Assembly: GCA_937992195.1 (NCBI GenBank)
Contig: CALKKV010000069.1
Coordinates: 1-35,619 of the forward strand
Origin: an uncultured Gammaproteobacteria bacterium
GTDB taxonomy: Bacteria; Pseudomonadota; Gammaproteobacteria; Arenicellales; Poriferihabitantaceae
Direction of reading: 5' to 3'
DNA length: 35,619 bases
The number at the start of each line of letters is the position of its first letter. Positions within the stretch are counted from its first letter, which is position 1. The position numbers were made by a program, and so were the translations under genes. Shown piece after piece: positions 30,173 to 35,619 of this stretch. Below the pieces are notes generated by a model. That model saw only the letters and a program-made list of their open reading frames with translations. It was not told the DNA's origin and searched no databases.

Positions 30173-30850
30173 ATGACTAACCTTCCCTCTAAAAAACTCC
30201 CACATACTCAATCCGCGTACTTTCAGCTAAAGCGCATGATTATGGATAATGAGATTGCGGCAAACGCCCAGCTTCTAGAGCAGGAGCTTGCTAAGCGCTT
30301 GGGAATGAGCCGTACTCCAGTGCGTGAAGCGCTGAGCAGGCTAGAGAATGATGGATTAGTGGAGATAATTCCGAGAAGAGGCGTTAGGATTCTGCCTCTC
30401 TCCAGTCAAGATATGGCCGATATTTATCTGATTTTAACGGGCCTTGAATCGACTGCTGCAGAGTATGTTGCTAAAAATGGATTGTCTGAGAAGCAACTCG
30501 ATCTTTTAAGAGAGGCCGTGGATGACATGGATAAAGCGCTTGCCGCCGAGAATTTAGAAGCGTGGGCGGCCGCCGACGAGCGGTTTCACAAACTGCTGGT
30601 GGAGCTGACTAACAATCAACGGCTAATTACAATGGTTGAAACCCTCTGGGATCAAGTGCATCGAGCAAGAATGATCACACTGAAACTGCGACCTAAACCA
30701 GGTCAATCCAATTCGGATCACCGTGCGCTGGTCAATGCAATTGTCGACAGAGATAGCGAGGCTGCATTTCAAACTCACCGAAAGCATAGAGAAAAAAGTG
30801 GGAAAATGCTGGTTAAGCTGCTTGAAGATTTAGGATTGAATCAGCTTTAG
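30173..30850 (+). CDS. GntR-family regulator, FCD type (second copy)
   Basis: A 225-residue transcription factor: winged helix about 10-75 (LKRMIMDNEIAANAQLLEQE, LGMSRTPVREALSRLENDGL, RRGVRILPLS) and FCD domain about 85-215 (ADIYLILTGLESTAAEYVA, DERFHKLLVELTNNQRLI, DHRALVNAIVDRDSEAAFQT). It is unrelated in detail to the regulator at 21346. The gene faces the ygfB-pepP-ubi operon, 171 bases downstream, but that is housekeeping and need not be its target. A near-palindromic site upstream suggests autorepression. The gene it truly controls may lie elsewhere. Confidence 0.88.
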   Translation: MTNLPSKKLPHTQSAYFQLKRMIMDNEIAANAQLLEQELAKRLGMSRTPVREALSRLENDGLVEIIPRRGVRILPLSSQDMADIYLILTGLESTAAEYVAKNGLSEKQLDLLREAVDDMDKALAAENLEAWAAADERFHKLLVELTNNQRLITMVETLWDQVHRARMITLKLRPKPGQSNSDHRALVNAIVDRDSEAAFQTHRKHREKSGKMLVKLLEDLGLNQL

Positions 30851-31021
30851 TCGTATTTTTTTATAATACGCCGAACAACACCGCCTCGCCGACTATTTGC
30901 CATCATTTGTACCATTGATCTCGTGCTCATTACCCCCCACATATGAATATATAAATATTATGCGGGTGAATTTTAGGAATCGCATTTAATTACAGCACCG
31001 CTGCCAACCTTCATCTCCATC

Positions 31022-31609
31022 ATGATGACGACACAAGACGAAAACAAAATTACGAACGCCGCGTTCCAACAGCAAATTTATAACGAGTTGGATGTGCGCT
31101 TACGCGCTTCTCCATGGTCTAATGGCGCCTCTGAAGCGCACGGACTACTTAGCGGTCTCGCGTGTATTGGCGTTACCGCCGACACTATTCGCACTCGTGC
31201 ATATTTATTGCAGCTTGAACAGTCTTCCCATATAGAAATGATCGAAGGCATGTTTAGTCTGGTTTTACGTGATCTCGGTGACTCTGGTTTTGGCTTTAAC
31301 CTTATGCTCCCTGATGACACCCTTTCTCTCATTGACCGAGCGGAAGCCCTTAGCAGTTGGTGTCAGGGGTTCCTACAGGGAGCGCTTCATCAAGATGCAG
31401 AACTTATGACATCGGCGTCGATAGAAACACGCGAGGCACTACACGACATCATGGAAATTGGCCATCTTGAAGTTGATCCCGATGCTGATCCAGCAGAAGT
31501 TGAGCATCAATTGTTGGAACTCGAGGAGTTTTTACGAGTAGCAGTACAAGTTATCTATGACGAATTACAACCTGCGACTACGGAACAATCTTCGACTACA
31601 ATCAACTAA
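31022..31609 (+). CDS. ygfB: UPF0149 family protein YgfB
   Basis: A 195-residue protein of the YgfB/YecA (UPF0149) family, usual length about 190. Seen: EAHGLLSGLACIG near 38-51, LLPDD-like FNLMLPDDTLSL, SWCQGFLQGAL, and the C-terminal DPAEVEHQLLELEEFLRVAVQVIYDEL. Function is not settled; YgfB has been linked to regulation in Pseudomonas. The first gene in the conserved order ygfB-pepP-ubiH-ubiI. Two tandem ATGs (31022 and 31025) are equally possible starts. Unlike in E. coli, no zapA or 6S RNA appears upstream. Confidence 0.88.
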   Translation: MMTTQDENKITNAAFQQQIYNELDVRLRASPWSNGASEAHGLLSGLACIGVTADTIRTRAYLLQLEQSSHIEMIEGMFSLVLRDLGDSGFGFNLMLPDDTLSLIDRAEALSSWCQGFLQGALHQDAELMTSASIETREALHDIMEIGHLEVDPDADPAEVEHQLLELEEFLRVAVQVIYDELQPATTEQSSTTIN

Positions 31610-31688
31610 AATCTGTCGTTGTCCTACACAAGCTAAGCCAAAGCTTTCAAAACCAAAGAGCATCGGCGTGATATCAATGAATTAAATA

Positions 31689-33008
31689 ATGTCTATGGAA
31701 TTTCTAAATTTTCAGCGTCGTCGCCAAGAACTCATGCACCTTATGGGCGATGGCATCGCTATTTTACCGAGTGCTCCACATCAATCCCGAAATGGCGATG
31801 TCTTGTTTCAGTATCGGCCAGACAGTGATTTCTATTATCTCACTCATTTTCCGGAACCCGAAGCACTCATGGTACTGGCTCCCGGCAGACCAGAAGGAGA
31901 ATACATACTTTTTTGTCGGCGAAAAGACCAACTCAAGGAAATTTGGGACGGAAGAAGAGCAGGAATTGAAGGCGCTATTAGTATGTATGGTGCCGACCAG
32001 GCTTTCGCGATCGAAGAGATTGAAAAAACACTGCCAAAGCTAATGGAAAACCGTGACAAGGTTTATACCATCATGGGTCGGTATCCGGAATTTGATAGTG
32101 AAATTATTCACGCTGTTACCCAGGTAAGAAACAATCAACGTTCAGGAGCACAGGCGCCGGGGGAGATCGTTGATCTTGGGCATGTGTTACATGAAATGCG
32201 TTTGATAAAAAAGAAAGACGAAATAAAATTAATGCGGCAAGCAGCGACGATTTCAGCTGCAGCACATATACGTGCAATGAGCGAAACCCGACCGGGGCGA
32301 TTTGAGTATCAGGTTCAGGCAGAACTCGAATGCGAATTCCGTTTGGGCGGCAGCGAATGGCCGGCATACCCATCTATCGTCGCTGGCGGCGAAAACGCCT
32401 GCATTCTGCACTACACAGAAAATAACTGTGTATTGAACGATGGAGATTTGCTTCTTATCGATGCAGGCGCTGAATTCGACTGCTACGCAGCCGACATCAC
32501 CAGAACGTTTCCTGTAAACGGTAAATTTTCTGCTGCACAACAAGCACTCTATGAGGTGGTTCTGGCGTCGCAAAAGGCGGCAATTGATGCAGTAAAGCCA
32601 GATCAGCCGATGATCGATTATCACAACGCAGCAGTAGAGGTGTTAACCGACGGCTTAATAGATCTCGACATCCTTTCAGGGGAGCGCAACGAGCTAATCG
32701 AAACCAATGCATTCAGCCCTTACTATATGCACCGTACCGGACATTGGCTTGGCATGGATGTACATGATGTAGGTGATTATAAAATTGAAGATGAGTGGCG
32801 CCTGCTTGAGCCTGGAATGGTATTGACAGTTGAACCTGGTCTGTACATCTCGCCATCAGAAAATGTCGACGAAAAATGGCATAACATCGGCATCCGTATT
32901 GAAGATGACATTTTGGTTACGCGAAACGGTAATGAAAATTTGACCAGCAAAGCACCTAAAGAAATCGGCGATATTGAGCAGTTAATGCAACCGCAAAAAG
33001 CGGCTTGA
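31689..33008 (+). CDS. pepP: Xaa-Pro aminopeptidase PepP
   Basis: A 439-residue M24B metallopeptidase removing an N-terminal residue that precedes proline. The first 170 residues form the N-terminal domain (FQRRRQELMHLM, FQYRPDSDFYYLTHFPEPEA). The pita-bread catalytic domain follows with all metal ligands: Asp258 (LIDAGAE), Asp269 (AADITRTFP), His352 (GHWLGMDVHD), Glu382 (TVEPGLY) and Glu405 (IRIEDD). Length equals E. coli PepP. It follows ygfB by 79 bases and precedes ubiH by 16. Cytosolic housekeeping enzyme. Confidence 0.96.
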   Translation: MSMEFLNFQRRRQELMHLMGDGIAILPSAPHQSRNGDVLFQYRPDSDFYYLTHFPEPEALMVLAPGRPEGEYILFCRRKDQLKEIWDGRRAGIEGAISMYGADQAFAIEEIEKTLPKLMENRDKVYTIMGRYPEFDSEIIHAVTQVRNNQRSGAQAPGEIVDLGHVLHEMRLIKKKDEIKLMRQAATISAAAHIRAMSETRPGRFEYQVQAELECEFRLGGSEWPAYPSIVAGGENACILHYTENNCVLNDGDLLLIDAGAEFDCYAADITRTFPVNGKFSAAQQALYEVVLASQKAAIDAVKPDQPMIDYHNAAVEVLTDGLIDLDILSGERNELIETNAFSPYYMHRTGHWLGMDVHDVGDYKIEDEWRLLEPGMVLTVEPGLYISPSENVDEKWHNIGIRIEDDILVTRNGNENLTSKAPKEIGDIEQLMQPQKAA

Positions 33009-33024
33009 ATAAACTTAGTTTGCA

Positions 33025-34308
33025 GTGAACCGTCGCGCTGAAGATACTGATCACAACGAACTTACCGCTGATATAACTATCGTTGGTGGCGGCTTAGTAG
33101 GCGCTTCCCTAGCGGTCGCTTTAAGAGATACTCCCCTTAAATTAGCGGTAGTAGAAGCTGTGCCATTAAATCATAGCGCACAACCAAGCTATAACGAGAG
33201 AACAGTTGCACTAACCTGGAACGCCCGACAGATTTTTTCTGCCATGGGTATTTGGGAGGATATTGCCAAAGACGGCATAGAACCGATCAAAGATATCCAT
33301 GTTTCTTCACGCGGTAAGTATGGAGCAGCGCATCTTGATGCACGGGATGTTGGGACGGAAGCACTAGGATACGTCGTCTCTGCACGCCTGCTCGGAAAAG
33401 TGTTATACAAAGCGATCCATCAATCAAATAACATCACGTTACTCGAAGGCGCTAAAGCGAATAGCTTAACGAAAGACCCCTTGTACAACAGGGTCGAGGT
33501 AGAAAAGGACAAAAGTAAAATAGCGCTAAAGAGCAGATTGGTCGTTCTTGCCGATGGCGGACGCTCGGCATTAAACAATCTATTTTCTGTGAGTAAACAA
33601 CCCTATCCACAATCCGCTTTGCTGACTTTTGTCTCAGCAGATCGGCCGCACAACGGTAGAGCTTTCGAACGATTCACCAATGAGGGCCCGATCGCGCTGC
33701 TTCCGCACAATGACAACCGTTATGCCTTAGTTTGGACCTGCAAACCGGAAAACCTAAATCACAGACTTGAGCTGAACGAGCGTGATTTTCTTGAGGAATT
33801 ACAAGCGTCTTTTGGCGATCGTGCGGGCAACTTTACCGCCGCCGCGCCGCGTAATCACTATCCCCTGGAACGATTGAAAGTAGAGAGTCCTGTTTCAGAA
33901 AGATGCGTGCTCATCGGCAATGCAGCCCATACCGTGCATCCGGTGGCTGGCCAGGGCTTTAATCTCGGCCTGAGAGACGTAGCTGAACTTTCAGAACTTA
34001 TCGCATTCAACACAGTTCAAGATAAGGACATTGGAGATTTTGAATCTCTTAACCACTATGCCAGCTTGCGCAAACGCGACACCCAAATGGTGCATCGCTT
34101 CACCCATAGTTTGATCGGCTTGTTTTCCAGCGAAAACCTACCTGTCAAAATTTTACAAAGCGCAATTTTACATAGCATTGAAATGATGCCACCGGCTAAG
34201 CGTTTTTTGTTAGAAAGAACAATGGGACTTTCCGGCAGGCATTCGCGATTGGCTAGCGGCTTGCCGCTCGAGTTCTCAACCAGACTTGTACAAAACAATC
34301 TAGAATAG
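33025..34308 (+). CDS. ubiH: Ubiquinone biosynthesis flavin hydroxylase UbiH
   Basis: A 427-residue FAD monooxygenase of the UbiH/UbiI/UbiF (COQ6) family, 16 bases after pepP. ITIVGGGLVGASLAVAL is the N-terminal FAD motif, VVLADGGRSALNN the second motif, and GNAAHTVHPVAGQGFNLGL the FAD/GD motif. UbiH hydroxylates C6 of the polyprenylphenol in aerobic ubiquinone synthesis, working with the Ubi complex. GTG start; weak ribosome binding site, so translation may be coupled to pepP. Name given by motif plus conserved position. Confidence 0.9.
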   Translation: MNRRAEDTDHNELTADITIVGGGLVGASLAVALRDTPLKLAVVEAVPLNHSAQPSYNERTVALTWNARQIFSAMGIWEDIAKDGIEPIKDIHVSSRGKYGAAHLDARDVGTEALGYVVSARLLGKVLYKAIHQSNNITLLEGAKANSLTKDPLYNRVEVEKDKSKIALKSRLVVLADGGRSALNNLFSVSKQPYPQSALLTFVSADRPHNGRAFERFTNEGPIALLPHNDNRYALVWTCKPENLNHRLELNERDFLEELQASFGDRAGNFTAAAPRNHYPLERLKVESPVSERCVLIGNAAHTVHPVAGQGFNLGLRDVAELSELIAFNTVQDKDIGDFESLNHYASLRKRDTQMVHRFTHSLIGLFSSENLPVKILQSAILHSIEMMPPAKRFLLERTMGLSGRHSRLASGLPLEFSTRLVQNNLE

Positions 34309-35534
34309 TGACTAACAACAACGTATTAATTGTGGGCGGTGGAATCATCGGGATGACAGCCGCTTGCCTGCTTGCTAAAAATGGATTGCGCGTTACGCTA
34401 GTTGAAGCTGGAGCACCACAATCCTGGAATCCTGAACAAACACCTTCACGGGTAAGTGCACTAAACCTTGCGAGTCAGAATATTTTGAAAGAAACTGGCG
34501 CGTGGAGCGCTATCATCGAATCCAGGGCAACTCCTTATCGACACATGCAGGTCTGGGACGATAGCAGCGAAGCCGCTATCCGTTTCGACGCTGAGCAATG
34601 GGCCTTGCCTTCTCTCGGCTACATTGTTGAAAACGCTCTGGTCGTTCAGGCAATGCGAGAGAAGCTCGAACATAATTACAACGTGACGATGCTTTTTAAC
34701 AGCGAGTTACTTGCGATAGAAAATGATGACCGCGGATTTTCCGCTACGATACGCAACACAACTGGAGATATATCGTTAGAGGCAGATCTTGCAGTCGCTG
34801 CAGATGGTGCGAATTCGATGTTGCGACGGCTAGCCAATATTCCGGTCGTTGTTGAGGAGTTTGACCAAGAGGCGATTGTAACGACTGTCGATTGTGAGCT
34901 ACCACACCAAGAAACCGCCTGGCAATGCTTTACGCCGTATGGCCCGGTTGCACTGCTGCCTCTACACGGAGACCAATGTTCGCTGGTTTATTCCTGCAAT
35001 AGATCAGAAGTAAGTAGTTATTTGAAAAAAAACAGCGAACATCTTCAGGATTACCTGACAGAATTGTTTGGACATAAACTGGGAGAAATCACTATTAAAA
35101 ATCCAGTACGGACATTTCCACTCACCAGTCAACATGCGGAAACTTACTTAAACCGGCGTATAGCTCTGGTTGGAGACGCCGCACATACGACTCATCCATT
35201 AGCGGGCCTCGGCGCAAATATCGGCTTATTAGACATCGCTGCTTTGTGTGAATTAGTTGCTCAAGCGCATAGTGCAGGTCGCTCTATTTCCGGACATAGT
35301 CTGCTCAGAAGATACGAACGCTGGCGGCGAGGAGAAAATGCGATGGTGCTTTCTGCAATGAAGACGTTTAAGACTGTTTTCGGAACGAATGACCCCATGG
35401 CCACGCGCCTTCGGGAAACCGGATTTCAAACCGCCAATCGATTAACACCATTAAAAACCTGGTTAGTTGATTACGCCATCGGCCTTTCAGGAGATTTACC
35501 AAAAATCTGTAAAGACCCCTCAACGCGTCATTGA
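34308..35534 (+). CDS. ubiI: Ubiquinone biosynthesis flavin hydroxylase UbiI (VisC)
   Basis: A 408-residue sister of UbiH, again a FAD monooxygenase: VLIVGGGIIGMTAACLL at the N-terminus, VAADGANSMLRRLA, and GDAAHTTHPLAGLGANIGLLD. In E. coli the gene after ubiH is ubiI (visC), which hydroxylates C5 of the ubiquinone precursor; UbiI is therefore the likeliest assignment, though UbiF cannot be excluded by sequence alone. GTG start overlapping the ubiH stop by one base (TAGTG). Last gene of the operon seen here; no T-rich terminator is visible before 35571. Confidence 0.85.
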   Translation: MTNNNVLIVGGGIIGMTAACLLAKNGLRVTLVEAGAPQSWNPEQTPSRVSALNLASQNILKETGAWSAIIESRATPYRHMQVWDDSSEAAIRFDAEQWALPSLGYIVENALVVQAMREKLEHNYNVTMLFNSELLAIENDDRGFSATIRNTTGDISLEADLAVAADGANSMLRRLANIPVVVEEFDQEAIVTTVDCELPHQETAWQCFTPYGPVALLPLHGDQCSLVYSCNRSEVSSYLKKNSEHLQDYLTELFGHKLGEITIKNPVRTFPLTSQHAETYLNRRIALVGDAAHTTHPLAGLGANIGLLDIAALCELVAQAHSAGRSISGHSLLRRYERWRRGENAMVLSAMKTFKTVFGTNDPMATRLRETGFQTANRLTPLKTWLVDYAIGLSGDLPKICKDPSTRH

Positions 35535-35570
35535 AAATATTATATTGATCGATGGAGCTTGACTTATCTT

Positions 35571-35579
35571 TGGTATACT
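35571..35579 (+). promoter_or_regulatory. Extended -10 promoter-like element at window end
   Basis: TGGTATACT matches the extended -10 (TGnTATAAT) at all but one position; transcription would begin about 35586, reading rightwards out of the window. TTGACT at 35559 is too close (9 bases) to be its -35. The gene served lies beyond the end. Confidence 0.4.
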
Positions 35580-35619
35580 CGGCGCCGCGCATAATTCAGT
35601 TTCGATTTGGACGCAAAAC

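Noticed and set aside
30852..30870. Terminator after the second GntR gene (CGTATT-7-AATACG)
   Set aside because: AT-rich 6-bp stem with no T run afterwards; too weak to list.
1..35619. tRNA, rRNA, CRISPR, IS or prophage
   Set aside because: Reading both strands I found no cloverleaf with a GTTCRA arm, no spaced repeats, and no transposase or phage protein.

Overview
The window looks like chromosomal DNA of a free-living, probably marine gammaproteobacterium of moderate GC content (my impression is mid-40s percent; not computed). The lineage call rests on the ygfB-pepP-ubiH-ubiI gene order at the right end, which is the E. coli arrangement, and on CRP-type operator sequences at the left end. 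No tRNA, rRNA, IS element, phage gene or CRISPR array was found.

Layout. 0-3.5 kb: gene-free left edge with two tandem CRP-like sites, an exported caspase-like protein, an exported rhodanese, and a decayed TusA-family sulfurtransferase gene. 3.5-5.85 kb: a tightly overlapped queC-queD-queE-queF operon making preQ1, headed by a preQ1-I riboswitch whose 3' tail is the queC ribosome binding site. 6-9.2 kb: a glutaredoxin-like protein, a sulfatase/phosphonate monoester hydrolase-type enzyme, and a Rieske oxygenase of the quaternary-amine group. 9.5-15.8 kb: mixed small genes, namely two unrecognised proteins, a DUF2892 membrane protein, a TrpD2-like protein paired with a dimeric-barrel protein, an orphan membrane-fusion protein, an SDR dehydrogenase, and a 201-residue protein of unknown role.

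15.9-24.8 kb is the most interesting block. A glutamine-synthetase-family gene with a histone-H1-like lysine-rich N-terminus is followed by three genes matching the subunits of N-methylglutamate synthase (glxB/C/D, or mgsA/B/C) and by a small acidic unknown gene, and ends at a strong terminator. A divergent GntR/FCD regulator sits upstream. Next to it is a two-gene unit, a non-pyrrolysine MttB-family methyltransferase plus a GcvT-family (folate-dependent) protein, divergent from a LysR regulator with a textbook T-N11-A operator between them. Neither a corrinoid protein nor N-methylglutamate dehydrogenase genes are present. With the Rieske oxygenase, this suggests breakdown of methylated amines: methyl groups passed to tetrahydrofolate and amine nitrogen captured on glutamate. 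The exact substrate is inference.

25.7-29.6 kb: a Cys/Met-metabolism PLP enzyme translationally coupled to two small membrane-associated unknowns, then a membrane-anchored ankyrin protein overlapping a multi-pass membrane protein. 30.2-35.5 kb: a second GntR/FCD regulator with a near-palindromic site upstream, then ygfB, pepP, ubiH and ubiI (peptidase and ubiquinone hydroxylases). The window ends at a promoter-like sequence for the next, unseen gene.
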